Shown here piece by piece: positions 7,556 through 16,230 of a stretch of 64,000 bases of DNA. Origin of the DNA: Candidatus Peregrinibacteria bacterium (lineage in GTDB: Bacteria; Patescibacteriota; Gracilibacteria; Peribacterales; Peribacteraceae); NCBI GenBank assembly GCA_016196225.1, contig JACPXZ010000025.1, forward strand, positions 1 to 64,000. Direction: 5' to 3'. The first letter of the stretch is position 1, and the number at the start of each line of letters is the position of its first letter. Both the position numbers and the translations under genes were made by a program. A model generated the notes under the pieces. It saw only the letters and a program-made list of their open reading frames with translations. It ran no database searches and was not told where the DNA came from.

Positions 7556-9766
7556 ATGCGCCTTGTACAAGTCGCGAAAGCATTGGGTATGAGTGGACAG
7601 GATCTGCGACATGAGCTCGGACTCGTCGATTTTGGCGTTAAGCCATCCGACCGGGAAATCCCTGACAATCTTGCACAGGGGGTCGCGCGATATCTTGCGC
7701 GCAAACATAAGCTGACCGTGGATTTTTCGATTTTTGGAGGAGAGGGGATTGGAGAGTCCCCTACAGTTTCTACGGATCATGTAAAGGAAGCTCCTTCTTC
7801 GGAGAGACCATCGGAGGCGGCGCCGGCAAAAGAAATCCATATTCTCCGTAAACTCACGCTCGATGATGTCCCGCGTTCCAGGATTGCTCCGTCACCCAAA
7901 CCGAAAGCGAAGCTGAGCAAGGAGGAACAAGAGGAACTCTTACGGGAAAAGCGTGCTCAAACCCTTCTTGCCAAAAAGCAGGCCGAAAACATTCCTCAAG
8001 AGCAGATCAAAAAAAAGGAAGGATCAGTGATTCTTCCTGTCCAGATTACCGTGAAGGAATTTTCGGAGAAGGCCGGCGTCCAGATCCCTTTGGTAATTCA
8101 GGTTCTCATGAAGAACGGGATCATGGCGACGGTAAACCAGTCCATCGATTATGACACCGCAGCGATTATCGCAGCGGATCTTGGGGTGACCGTGGAGCGT
8201 GAGGAAAGCGGTGTTAAAGTGGAGGATATTTTTAGCCGCAATCTTGAGGAACTCATCAAGGACGATGCGGAAAATCTGACCGAACGTTCTCCGATTGTCG
8301 TGGTGATGGGGCATGTGGACCATGGAAAAACCGCTATTCTGGATGCGATCCGGGAGACTGATGTGGTGAAGGGGGAAGCAGGGGGGATCACGCAGCATAT
8401 CGGGGCATATCAGGTGGAACATGATGGGAAGCGCATCACGTTTTTGGATACTCCGGGACACGAAGCCTTTACGGCGATGCGGGCCCGTGGAGCGCAAGTG
8501 ACGGATATCGCGGTGATTGTGGTATCGGCGGAGGAGGGGGTTAAGGCGACGACGATTGAGGCGATCAATCATGCAAAGGATGCGGAGGTGCCGATCATTG
8601 TGGCGATCAATAAGATCGATAAGCCCAATGCGGATATTGATCGGGTAAAGGGAGAGATTGCGTCCCAAGGACTACAACCGGAAGAATGGGGAGGAAAAAC
8701 TCCGGTAGTCCTCTGTTCGGCACTCACCAAACAGGGAATCAAGGATCTCCTTGATCATATTTTGCTTGTTGCAGAACTGCATGGGTTTAAGGCCAATCCT
8801 AACCGTCGTGCGATTGCAACGGTGATCGAGAGTCATTTGGATGCATCCATGGGGGCGCTGGCAACTGTGATCGTGAATACGGGGACGCTGCGTGTCGGGG
8901 ATGCCTTTGTCTGTGGCGGGACGGCGGGGAAGATCCGTGCCATGATGGATGCGCGAGGGGGGAGATTGGATAGTGTCCTTCCTTCCGGTGCGGTACGCGT
9001 GTCGGGCTTTCAGGGGATTCCCGACGTGGGTGATATTTTGCAGGTACTGTCATCTGAGCGCGAAGCAAAAGAACTTCTCAAAGAGTTGGTGGAACGTCGT
9101 CAAAGCCAAAAGAAGCGGAGTTTCATTGATCTGGTGTCGAGATTGTCAGAAGGGAAGGTCCTCCAATTAAAAGTTGTTCTCAAAGCGGATACATTTGGAT
9201 CACTGGAGGCAATCCGGATGGCGCTCGAGCGTCAGGCGACGAGTGAGACCAGCGCCAAGGTGATTCACAGCGCGCTCGGGGCGGTATCCGAGAGTGATGT
9301 GATGATGGCCGCCGCGAGTGATGGGGTGGTGATTGCATTCAATGTTCCTGTCCCGACGGGTGTCCGTGAGACGGCGGATCACGAAGGGGTTTCGATCCGA
9401 GAGTACGATATCATCTATAAACTCCTGGAAGAGGTGGGAGAATTGTTGCAGGGTCTGCTGGAGCCGGAGGAACTCGATCGCGTCGTTGGACATCTGGACG
9501 TAAAAGGAGTGTTTTATTCGCATAAGAACGAGCAGGTTGTCGGGGGTAAAGTTCTCGATGGACTTATCAAGCGCGTTCTCTTTAAGGTGATGCGAGAAGG
9601 GAAGGAAGTGGGGACCGGGCGGATCACCTCTCTCAAGCATGTGGAGAAGGATATTAAAGAAGCCAAAGAGGGATCAGAGTGCGGGATGCGTGTTGAGACC
9701 AATACTCCCATTATTATCGGGGATACATTGGAGGTTTTTGCGAAGGAGTTTAAGAAGAAGAAATAG
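7556..9766 (+). CDS. infB: Translation initiation factor IF-2
   Basis: GTPase that places fMet-tRNA on the ribosome. The 736-residue product starts with an IF2_N-type helical domain ([22 protein letters not shown]), then a charged linker rich in Lys and Glu, and a second IF2_N-like segment near residue 160 ([28 protein letters not shown]). The G domain has [16 protein letters not shown] and NKID. Domains II-IV follow to the end ([23 protein letters not shown]). The N-terminal extension is short compared with proteobacterial IF-2, as is common in reduced genomes. Confidence 0.98.
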   Translation: MRLVQVAKALGMSGQDLRHELGLVDFGVKPSDREIPDNLAQGVARYLARKHKLTVDFSIFGGEGIGESPTVSTDHVKEAPSSERPSEAAPAKEIHILRKLTLDDVPRSRIAPSPKPKAKLSKEEQEELLREKRAQTLLAKKQAENIPQEQIKKKEGSVILPVQITVKEFSEKAGVQIPLVIQVLMKNGIMATVNQSIDYDTAAIIAADLGVTVEREESGVKVEDIFSRNLEELIKDDAENLTERSPIVVVMGHVDHGKTAILDAIRETDVVKGEAGGITQHIGAYQVEHDGKRITFLDTPGHEAFTAMRARGAQVTDIAVIVVSAEEGVKATTIEAINHAKDAEVPIIVAINKIDKPNADIDRVKGEIASQGLQPEEWGGKTPVVLCSALTKQGIKDLLDHILLVAELHGFKANPNRRAIATVIESHLDASMGALATVIVNTGTLRVGDAFVCGGTAGKIRAMMDARGGRLDSVLPSGAVRVSGFQGIPDVGDILQVLSSEREAKELLKELVERRQSQKKRSFIDLVSRLSEGKVLQLKVVLKADTFGSLEAIRMALERQATSETSAKVIHSALGAVSESDVMMAAASDGVVIAFNVPVPTGVRETADHEGVSIREYDIIYKLLEEVGELLQGLLEPEELDRVVGHLDVKGVFYSHKNEQVVGGKVLDGLIKRVLFKVMREGKEVGTGRITSLKHVEKDIKEAKEGSECGMRVETNTPIIIGDTLEVFAKEFKKKK

Positions 9767-10112
9767 TATTCCCTCTCCCAATGGGGAGAGGGCCAGGGAG
9801 AGGGGGTCCTTATGCATTTGCGTACGCAATGCTTTTTTCCACCTTTTTCCGGCGAAAAAGGTGGAGCCAAAACGCCGGCGCGCCAGAGCTGACTCCGCCC
9901 GGCCATGTGCCGACTCGTCGAATCCTCCAGGGATTCGGATTCGCCTCGTCGGCGCGCTAAAGCGCGGCATGGCCTTCCCCTTCACCCCCTGTGGCGCGCC
10001 AACCCCTCCGTTAAGTAAGCTGTGAAAAACAATATAAAAAACAGATACATGTCACCCTGAGGTGCGACGAACGCAGTGAGGAGCCTCGAAGGGGCATAAA
10101 ACGAATATTCCT
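9767..10112. repeat. Gene-free repeat island between infB and the 10113 gene
   Basis: No credible gene. In order it holds a CCCTCTCCC-type hairpin with tail (9769-9809), a small TTGCGTACGCAA palindrome, an 11-bp hairpin CCACCTTTTTC/GAAAAAGGTGG (9839-9864), about 150 bases of GC-rich inverted segments, and a 68-base copy of the CACCCTGAGGTGCG repeat (10050-10117) that touches the stop codon of the next gene. The first hairpin may end infB transcription, though no T-run follows it. Confidence 0.7.
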
Positions 10113-10117
10113 CTATG
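10050..10117. repeat. Half copy of the CHAERSRS-type repeat
   Basis: Begins GTCACCCTGAGGTGCGACG and includes CATAAAACGAATATTCC. It is nearly identical to the reverse complement of one half of the composite element at 28736-28847, including the spacer. Confidence 0.8.
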
Positions 10118-11432
10118 CCACATTCGGTGGTAGTTGTGGCTGTGGGGGTTGCTGCGGTTGAACTTGTCGCCATGTGCCGGTCTCGATAGAACTAAGAGCG
10201 AGTTCTCGGGCATCGCGGTTGCTGCGAAGTGCCGACAAATTCTCGGTGAGCCGGAGAAATTCCTCTGGATTCTCGATAATCATGCGATAGAGCGCGCGGT
10301 CGGTTTGGTTGAGCGTTGCGGGATCAATATTTCCTTCGGGCGTTCGTCCGATTTGGCCACTGGCAAGACTTTCGAAGAGATCGCGTTTGATCTGGTCGGT
10401 GAGTCGCGGGGTGTCGGTTGCACTCCGTCCGGTGAGAAAACGGGCGGTGCGTCCGGGGTGGGCAGCGACAAATGCTTGTAATGCTCGATTATTTCCCTGT
10501 ATGACCTGTTCACCAACAATGCGCCAGGCACCGCCTCGGATGTCGTACCGGTCGACAAGGTCTTGAACGAGCGCGCGGGTTCGATTCGCGGTATCGAGAG
10601 AACGTTGCTCGGCGGGCTTGAGGAATCCGGGGTTCGCGGCGAAGAATGCCCCACCGGCCATGAGGAGCGTCGCCGTAGGCGAGCTTTTGTTGCGGAGACT
10701 GATGACGCCATTGATGATCGCGCCGACACTCAATGCAAGAAATACCGCGAGACGACCGAATTTTCCCATTGCCTGATCCACTTGGCTTCGTGGTCGGAGC
10801 CACTGCTGCATATTGTTGACATCAAGCGTGGTGGAATACGCGATGATTTTCTGTTTGAGATTTTCCAAAAATTGCTGCTGCTCGGGAGTTGTTTGTCCTT
10901 TGAGGCTCTCAAGATAATCAATGTCATCTTTCACCTTAGGTGCATCGATAATGCAGCCGATGTTGGTGTTCCCGGTCATCGCTTGCGTAATGAGACCGGA
11001 TTGCTCGGAGACACGTCGCAGGTACGTTTGTGGAGGAAAGGTAATGTTGGTAAGTTTACCATTGCCGTCACGGATGGGTTCTGGAGGAGTCGCGCCGAGA
11101 CAATCGAGGATTTGATTCATCCGGGTGTTACTGAGAGGACCGGAAAGTTGTGTGCGCATCTGTTGAACTTCTGGCTGGAGGGCAGTGTGCTGCGCACGTG
11201 CGAGATCAAAGATCGCATGTTGGTAATGCTGGCGTCGTTCTCCGACATACTCCTCAAGTGTTTTCACGCGTTGCTGATCAGACATACTCTGTACTTGGTT
11301 TAGCGTTTGCTGATCACTCTGAATATTCACGGTATTGCTAAGATTATTCAGTTGTGGACCGAATTGCTGCTGAATCCTCAGCATTTCCGGGGGTTGAATG
11401 CCGGGGCGGTTGGATGGAGTATTGGAAGCCAT
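10113..11432 (-). CDS. Membrane protein with long soluble ends, unknown function
   Basis: A 439-residue protein. Residues 1-210 are hydrophilic, Gln-rich and probably helical or coiled. A central pair of membrane segments follows (FGRLAVFLALSVGAIINGVISL and TATLLMAGGAFFAANPGF, about residues 225-270). The C-terminal half is helical and ends in a Gln/Pro tail (QPQQPPQPQLPP). No signal peptide. It sits 24 bases downstream of the TrbL/VirB6-like gene on the same strand, so the two are probably one transcript, which hints at a shared envelope complex. No family recognised. Confidence 0.6.
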   Translation of the reverse strand: MASNTPSNRPGIQPPEMLRIQQQFGPQLNNLSNTVNIQSDQQTLNQVQSMSDQQRVKTLEEYVGERRQHYQHAIFDLARAQHTALQPEVQQMRTQLSGPLSNTRMNQILDCLGATPPEPIRDGNGKLTNITFPPQTYLRRVSEQSGLITQAMTGNTNIGCIIDAPKVKDDIDYLESLKGQTTPEQQQFLENLKQKIIAYSTTLDVNNMQQWLRPRSQVDQAMGKFGRLAVFLALSVGAIINGVISLRNKSSPTATLLMAGGAFFAANPGFLKPAEQRSLDTANRTRALVQDLVDRYDIRGGAWRIVGEQVIQGNNRALQAFVAAHPGRTARFLTGRSATDTPRLTDQIKRDLFESLASGQIGRTPEGNIDPATLNQTDRALYRMIIENPEEFLRLTENLSALRSNRDARELALSSIETGTWRQVQPQQPPQPQLPPNVA

Positions 11433-11456
11433 GAAAATAGTGGTGTGTATGGAAGG

Positions 11457-13328
11457 TTATGGTGCGCCTCCTGCCGGTCTGGGGGGAGGAGGGGGTTTAT
11501 TGATATTGTCTGCAATTTGCCCGATTGTGGCGTCGGTAAGACCGATGGTATCCTTCTTGGTCTGACTCAATGCATTAGTGGTACTTAAGCCGTGGAGAAA
11601 ATTAGCAACATTTGTTTTATCAACGTTCGTTTTTCCTGCGATATTAATACGATCAATGGCTTCTTTGATCTTGTTATCTCTATTCGCTCCCGTATCTTTA
11701 ACCGCTGCCGCAAGGTCTTTCACAGCAGCTCCCATGTTGTTGACCGCTGAATTGTCCGTTTCTAGATGTGCAGCGCTCTCTCGAACCCTTTTCTCTTCGG
11801 GGGGTGTTCCACGTGCACGATCACCCATCCCCTTGATTGCCTCCCCCAAATTTCTACTGTTGTCGATGGCGCCTTCCCATGCTTTTGGCGAAGCCATCTT
11901 CATGGCGCCGAGTAGTGATGGGGAAGTCTTAGAACCGGGAATGAGAGGAATCGATGAGGCGGGGATCTTCCACGCGAGGCGACCAACAGTCTTCCCCGCA
12001 TCGGCGATTTGTCCCGATATGCCTCCGACGATCGGTGTCCCTTTGAGGACGCTGAACACGCCGATCCAGAGGACGAGTTGGGCCATGAGGAACCAAATGA
12101 GATCGTAGAGATTAGATACCATGGGCAAGCCGAGTTTTATATTCTTCAATAAATCTGCTCCCGTCCCTTGGGCACCGCCGGCACATTGCAGTTGCGCGCC
12201 GGCCTGGATGAGGATAAACCCGACGGCGAGAGGGATCGCGACGAGCGCGGGGAGAAAGGCGAATTTGAGGAAGGTGTCCCAGATGGCCTTGGGCCCCTCG
12301 CCGCCGATAAATTTTTGGACCTTGTCTCCGCCGATAAAGGCAAGGAAAGCAAACGGCATAAAGGCGATCGTGATCCAGAGCACGGGGATACGGACGAACA
12401 TCGCCATCGTTATGGCTGCCAACGGGAAGACGAGAGAGAATGCGATGACAACGATAAGTCCCATTTTTATGAGTAAAACCAGCTGATCGGCAAATTGATT
12501 GGGGCCGGGAAAGGTAATCGGAACATTTGCCATTTGTTGCAATGCGGCATGGTTGATAATGAGACCGTTAATGATCGATGCGTGTCCGGCCGTCTGACTA
12601 AAGTTTATGGGCCCTTTTTTATAGCAGATCAGATTTTGGCCGATACATTCCCATCCGACGACAGATGGGAGGAGGGGGGTAGCGGTGGGGTAGGAAAGAC
12701 AAGGGTCCGGTGGCGGAGTGCTTGAAGTGCAATCCTTGACAAAGAAGTCCATATTGGTAATCCCCTCATAGGGAATCGAAGTGGGGACGCCGCCGATACT
12801 TTTGCAAAATTGAGGATTGGTTCCGAGCAGCATCGCGGGGATGTCATAGACGGCGGCTGTAAGAACATTGGCGACATCGAGGATCACGCGGGGGAAGAAC
12901 CACGAAAAGTTGACAAGGATCACCGCCAAGACAAACTTCCCAAGATATTCTTTGATGAATTCTTTTTTCGCGGTAATGACCATGTAGACGGCAACACCGG
13001 CGAGAACAAAGGCGAAAATGACATTCATGATATCCCGCGAGAGTTGCCAAATGTTGTTGAGTGATGTTTCAAGGTTACTCGTTCCTGCTCCTGATCTTGC
13101 CATATCGAAGATGAAGGTAGGATCGAGAAAGACCGTGAGGAGACTGAAGAAGACAAAGGAAAGCGTTGTTGCCATCATAATGAGGAATCCCATGGCTGAG
13201 GTAGCATCGTTTCCAAGCCCGCTCAACATATCCCCGAAGGGATTGGCGGCGTGCGCAGTCTCGATAAAGAGAATGCTTATGAATGTGACTGTGCTGCAAT
13301 GCAGGAGGAATTTATATTTTTGTGACAT
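11457..13328 (-). CDS. TrbL/VirB6-like polytopic membrane protein
   Basis: A 623-residue protein with an N-terminal signal peptide (KFLLHCSTVTFISILFIETAHA, cleavage after AHA) and about seven or eight membrane segments. The stretch SLNNIWQLSRDIMNVIFAFVLAGVAVYMV is typical of a CPR membrane protein family that resembles type IV secretion TrbL/VirB6. A Cys-containing extracellular loop lies between segments (CKSIGGVPTS...CTSSTPPPDPCLSYP). The C-terminal 150 residues are soluble and helical, ending in a Pro-rich tail. ATG 13328 is chosen because TATACT lies seven bases upstream; the longer ORF runs into a repeat. Function in DNA or protein transfer is inference only. Confidence 0.65.
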   Translation of the reverse strand: MSQKYKFLLHCSTVTFISILFIETAHAANPFGDMLSGLGNDATSAMGFLIMMATTLSFVFFSLLTVFLDPTFIFDMARSGAGTSNLETSLNNIWQLSRDIMNVIFAFVLAGVAVYMVITAKKEFIKEYLGKFVLAVILVNFSWFFPRVILDVANVLTAAVYDIPAMLLGTNPQFCKSIGGVPTSIPYEGITNMDFFVKDCTSSTPPPDPCLSYPTATPLLPSVVGWECIGQNLICYKKGPINFSQTAGHASIINGLIINHAALQQMANVPITFPGPNQFADQLVLLIKMGLIVVIAFSLVFPLAAITMAMFVRIPVLWITIAFMPFAFLAFIGGDKVQKFIGGEGPKAIWDTFLKFAFLPALVAIPLAVGFILIQAGAQLQCAGGAQGTGADLLKNIKLGLPMVSNLYDLIWFLMAQLVLWIGVFSVLKGTPIVGGISGQIADAGKTVGRLAWKIPASSIPLIPGSKTSPSLLGAMKMASPKAWEGAIDNSRNLGEAIKGMGDRARGTPPEEKRVRESAAHLETDNSAVNNMGAAVKDLAAAVKDTGANRDNKIKEAIDRINIAGKTNVDKTNVANFLHGLSTTNALSQTKKDTIGLTDATIGQIADNINKPPPPPRPAGGAP

Positions 13329-13635
13329 TCGTATAAGTATAGCAGAATTTGGGGGGGAGGAGTAGTCAGATCCCCTCTCCCTAACCCCCTCTCCGATGGG
13401 GAGGGAAAATCCGCTTCCTCTTGCGGAATAACATTGTACCACAAATGCCGATCAGATGTGAGTAGAAATTGTGATCATGGGAATGATCATTCTATATAAA
13501 ATATACGGTTTATTATTGATTTTAGGCCAAAATATATGTACAAAATTTGTATTCTCATGTATGAATAACTTTCTTGCACTTTGTATTCACTCATGACTAC
13601 TGTTTGTATACATGACTTTTTTCCTCTTTTTTTGA
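13329..13635. promoter_or_regulatory. Divergent intergenic region with repeat, promoters and an inverted repeat
   Basis: AGTATA at 13336-13341 is the minus-strand TATACT box of the TrbL-like gene. A CCCTCTCCC-type repeat lies at 13371-13407. From about 13450 the sequence turns AT-rich and holds TACAAAATTTGTA (13539-13551), an inverted repeat of six bases around one central base and a possible operator for the winged-helix protein encoded next door. No gene is visible. Confidence 0.5.
13371..13407. repeat. CCCTCTCCC-type palindromic repeat
   Basis: CCCCTCTCCCTAACCCCCTC then TCCGATGGGGAGGGA; same family as the copies at 9769, 15722, 34028, 34937 and 45152. Confidence 0.75.
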
Positions 13636-14226
13636 ATGGCTCCGGTCGTCATCCTTAAGGCGCTCTTTAGTTCACAAACACGGGTCAAACTTCTTTCAAC
13701 GTTCCTCCTCCATCCGGAGGAAGAATATTTTATCCGTGAATTGACACGACTCTTAAGTGAACAAATCAATTCGATCCGTCGGGAGCTCGAAAACTTAAGA
13801 CGGGTCGGTCTGGTAAAGGCGCGTCACAAAATGCGCAAAAAGTATTACCGGATCAATCCGGAGTTTTTGTTGTACAAAGATTTGCAGAGTCTGTTCTCCA
13901 AGGTGGTGCAGGGAGAGAGCCCCCTCATCACCAGCCTTAAAAATATTCCCGGGATGCAGATGCTGCTCCTTGCGGGGACGTTTTGCGGGACCGAGAGTAA
14001 AGTGGATATTCTTGCGGTCGGCAATGTCCGGAAGGAAATGCTCGAAGGGGTTCTTGCGCAGGATCCTTCCATGAAGCATGTAAAGTATTCGATTTTTTCG
14101 ACCGCGGATTTTTTGTATCGCGTGAGTCTCCGTGATCGTTTTGTCATGGAGATCCTCAATGACCCCCGACACTTGATTGTTCTCAATACTATTGTGCAAG
14201 AGATTGAATCGGCAAGAGAACGATAG
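13636..14226 (+). CDS. Winged-helix protein with a nucleotidyltransferase-like domain
   Basis: A 196-residue protein. Residues 1-85 form an ArsR-like winged helix (LFSSQTRVKLLSTFLLHPEEEYFIRELTRLL, then SIRRELENLRRVGLVKARH and the wing KMRKKYYRINP). The rest resembles a minimal nucleotidyltransferase fold (LLLAGTFCGTESKVDILAVGNV), but the GSxxxG and DxD catalytic residues are not intact, so it is probably not an active transferase. It could be a DNA-binding regulator; an inverted repeat lies about 90 bases upstream. mgtC starts 14 bases after its stop. Confidence 0.7.
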   Translation: MAPVVILKALFSSQTRVKLLSTFLLHPEEEYFIRELTRLLSEQINSIRRELENLRRVGLVKARHKMRKKYYRINPEFLLYKDLQSLFSKVVQGESPLITSLKNIPGMQMLLLAGTFCGTESKVDILAVGNVRKEMLEGVLAQDPSMKHVKYSIFSTADFLYRVSLRDRFVMEILNDPRHLIVLNTIVQEIESARER

Positions 14227-14240
14227 TACTGTGAGTAGTC

Positions 14241-14660
14241 ATGTCGACTGAGATTCTCCTTGCGCGGATGGGACTCTCCCTTGCGTGCGGGATGGTCATC
14301 GGATGGGATCGGGAACGCAAACACAAACCGGCAGGGGTCCGTACCATTACCTTGGTTTGTATGGGGTCAACGTTGATGATGCTGACGGCCCTATTACTCA
14401 CACACGAAGCGGAGGGCGCTTCGTCGGATGTGATCCGCATGTTGCAGGGGATTGTAACCGGAATTGGATTTTTAGGAGCGGGGACGGTGATTCAGCTTGA
14501 AGACCGGGTACAGGGACTGACAACCGCAGCGGCAATCTGGATTACCGGAGCGATCGGAGCGGCGGTGGGAGCGGGATATTATGCTTTGGCAATGATGGGT
14601 ACTCTCCTTGCGCTGGCCATTATTTCGCTCAATATAAAGAACGGTTTTCCTCATCCATAA
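14241..14660 (+). CDS. MgtC/SapB family membrane protein
   Basis: A 139-residue inner-membrane protein with four or five membrane segments and the family core GWDRERKHKPAGVRTITLVCMGSTLMML, then GIVTGIGFLGAGTVI and GLTTAAAIWITGAIGAAVG. MgtC in Salmonella and Mycobacterium supports growth at low Mg2+ and modulates the F-ATPase; short MgtC/SapB members like this one lack the C-terminal cytosolic domain. TACTGT lies eight bases before the ATG. It may be transcribed together with the winged-helix gene just upstream. Confidence 0.92.
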   Translation: MSTEILLARMGLSLACGMVIGWDRERKHKPAGVRTITLVCMGSTLMMLTALLLTHEAEGASSDVIRMLQGIVTGIGFLGAGTVIQLEDRVQGLTTAAAIWITGAIGAAVGAGYYALAMMGTLLALAIISLNIKNGFPHP

Positions 14661-14696
14661 GTTAAAGATGTCCTTTTTTAACCAAGGGTAAGTTCG

Positions 14697-14724
14697 TTGA
14701 CACGAGGCGTTTTTACTCTATCCT
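14697..14724 (+). promoter_or_regulatory. Promoter TTGACA-N16-TATCCT upstream of rplS
   Basis: Consensus TTGACA at 14697-14702 and TATCCT at 14719-14724 precede rplS and give a short leader. Confidence 0.6.
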
Positions 14725-14747
14725 AAAGCCCTCAAGTGACATCCACC

Positions 14748-15188
14748 ATGATCCATGAGCAGGCGAAGCGATTTGTGCGGCAAGTGCCCGACATTCGTCC
14801 GGGGTATACCGTGCGTGTCCATGAAGTGGTACAGGAAGGGGGTAAAGAACGTATTCAGATCTTTGAGGGGTTGGTGATTACCATGCATAAGGGACACTGC
14901 CTAACGGATCGGAGTATGACGATTCGTCGCATTGTCTCGGGTGTTGGTATCGAGAAAATTGTCCCTTTACACTCACCGCTCATCACAAAGATCGATGTCA
15001 AGAAAGTCGCACAAGTGCGTCGGGCAAAGCTGACGTTCCTTCGGGGGAGGCAGGGGAAATCCGCCCGTCTTAATGAGCGGTTTACAACATCGGATGAGTT
15101 TAATGTGGCGGTTTCAGCCCCAGCGAAGGAGGTCGATAAAGCGAATGAAGCTACAAGTCCCGAAGAGAACCCTTTGGGTCTAAACTAG
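14748..15188 (+). CDS. rplS: 50S ribosomal protein L19
   Basis: L19 binds at the 30S-50S interface. The core is recognisable from RPGYTVRVHEVVQEGGKERIQIFEGLVI through MTIRRIVSGVGIEKIVPLHSPLI and VKKVAQVRRAKLTFLRGRQGKSARL. The 146-residue product is longer than typical L19 because of a C-terminal acidic tail of about 30 residues (KEVDKANEATSPEENPLG). ATG 14748 is preferred; an in-frame GTG at 14736 is possible. The next gene begins four bases after the stop, and its -10 box TAAACT overlaps the rplS stop. Confidence 0.95.
   Translation: MIHEQAKRFVRQVPDIRPGYTVRVHEVVQEGGKERIQIFEGLVITMHKGHCLTDRSMTIRRIVSGVGIEKIVPLHSPLITKIDVKKVAQVRRAKLTFLRGRQGKSARLNERFTTSDEFNVAVSAPAKEVDKANEATSPEENPLGLN
15181..15186 (+). 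promoter_or_regulatory. -10 box TAAACT, leaderless start of csaB
   Basis: TAAACT overlaps the last codons of rplS and ends six bases before GTG 15193. The bases AGCGAG in between could also serve as a weak ribosome-binding site. Confidence 0.5.
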
Positions 15189-15192
15189 CGAG

Positions 15193-16230
15193 GTGCGATA
15201 TCTTCTTATTGGGAATTACGGCGTCGGTAACCTCGGTGATGAGGCTCTCCGGGGGTATTTTTTGGATGCTTTTCCAGCGGCGCCCTGTAGTGATGCGAAA
15301 GCATCTACTACTGGGGAAGTGGAGTGGGTGGTGGTGTCGACAGATGTTCCTCGGTTGCCGTTGGGAGCGCGATCATTCTTTGGAACACCGTGGTGGAAGA
15401 CCGTACGGGCATATGTGAAATCGGATGGTATTGTCTTTGGTGGTGGATCACTTTTTACGGACAGCGAATCGATAAAAGCCCCGCTTCTTTGGTGGTGGCA
15501 TGCGGTGGTTGCATGGGTCTTCAGGAAACCAATTTTTTTGGCTTTTCAGGGAGTGGGACCCTTCCGAACAACATTGGGAGAGTGGCTCACGCGATGGGTA
15601 GTGCAGCATGCAACATTTGTTTCTGTTCGTGATCGTGCTTCATTCGACCGAGTACGACAATGGCGGAGCGATATTGTCCTTACATTCGATCCTGTTCTGA
15701 TTTCCCTTTCCTCGGCAGAGTACCCCCCCCATTGGGGAGGGATGAAGGGGGGGGGTGGAGATTTGTTTGACCCCCTCTCCCTATCCCTCTCCCCTAGGGA
15801 GAGGGAAATGTTAGTTGTCATCCCCCGTTCGAATTCAGGTGCCGTATTTATCGATCGAGCTCTGGCCATTTACAACCAACAATCGTTTGATCATGTTTTG
15901 ATTCTCTCTCTCCAGCCGAATTGCTCTTGCGAAAAAGCAGTCTGTAAAAAAATTCAGGAACACATTCCTCCTGCTCAAATTCTCTCTGTCCATTCTCTGA
16001 GTGAATTTTCTCACATCATGGTATCCGCCTCTTTTATCCTTTCGCAGCGCTATCATGGAGCACTCGCAGCGCTGGCCCTGGGGGTTCCTTTTGAAACGAT
16101 GGCGCAGGCGGAAGGGGACAAACTGTCCATGCTCAAGAATACCTCAAAAGAAGAGGCTCTAAAACTTGTGCAGGACGGTGAACATGCACTACGTTTAGTT
16201 CTCCTTCGCAGAGCTTCGCAGAATATATGA
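15193..16230 (+). CDS. csaB: CsaB-like polysaccharide pyruvyltransferase
   Basis: A 345-residue enzyme expected to add ketal pyruvate to a cell-wall polysaccharide, which creates the ligand for SLH domains. The family start LLIGNYGVGNLGDEALRGYFLDAF is clear, as are VFGGGSLFTD, FLAFQGVGPF, FVSVRDRASFDR and the C-terminal SQRYHGALAALALGVPF. Residues about 175-205 (YPPHWGGMKGGGGD...SPRERE) are encoded by an in-frame CCCTCTCCC repeat between the two Rossmann halves. A smaller palindrome encodes CSDAKASTTG near residue 33. Start GTG. It overlaps lepA by four bases (ATGA). Two SLH proteins are encoded elsewhere in the window. Confidence 0.88.
   Translation: MRYLLIGNYGVGNLGDEALRGYFLDAFPAAPCSDAKASTTGEVEWVVVSTDVPRLPLGARSFFGTPWWKTVRAYVKSDGIVFGGGSLFTDSESIKAPLLWWWHAVVAWVFRKPIFLAFQGVGPFRTTLGEWLTRWVVQHATFVSVRDRASFDRVRQWRSDIVLTFDPVLISLSSAEYPPHWGGMKGGGGDLFDPLSLSLSPREREMLVVIPRSNSGAVFIDRALAIYNQQSFDHVLILSLQPNCSCEKAVCKKIQEHIPPAQILSVHSLSEFSHIMVSASFILSQRYHGALAALALGVPFETMAQAEGDKLSMLKNTSKEEALKLVQDGEHALRLVLLRRASQNI
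15720..15812. repeat. CCCTCTCCC-type palindromic repeat inside csaB
   Basis: Two inverted arms, CCCCCATTGGGGAGGGATGA and its mirrored partner ACCCCCTCTCCCTATCCCTC, inserted in frame. Confidence 0.85.

Noticed and set aside
9839-9864. infB terminator
   Set aside because: The stem is strong but no T-run follows on the plus strand, so I left it as part of the repeat island.
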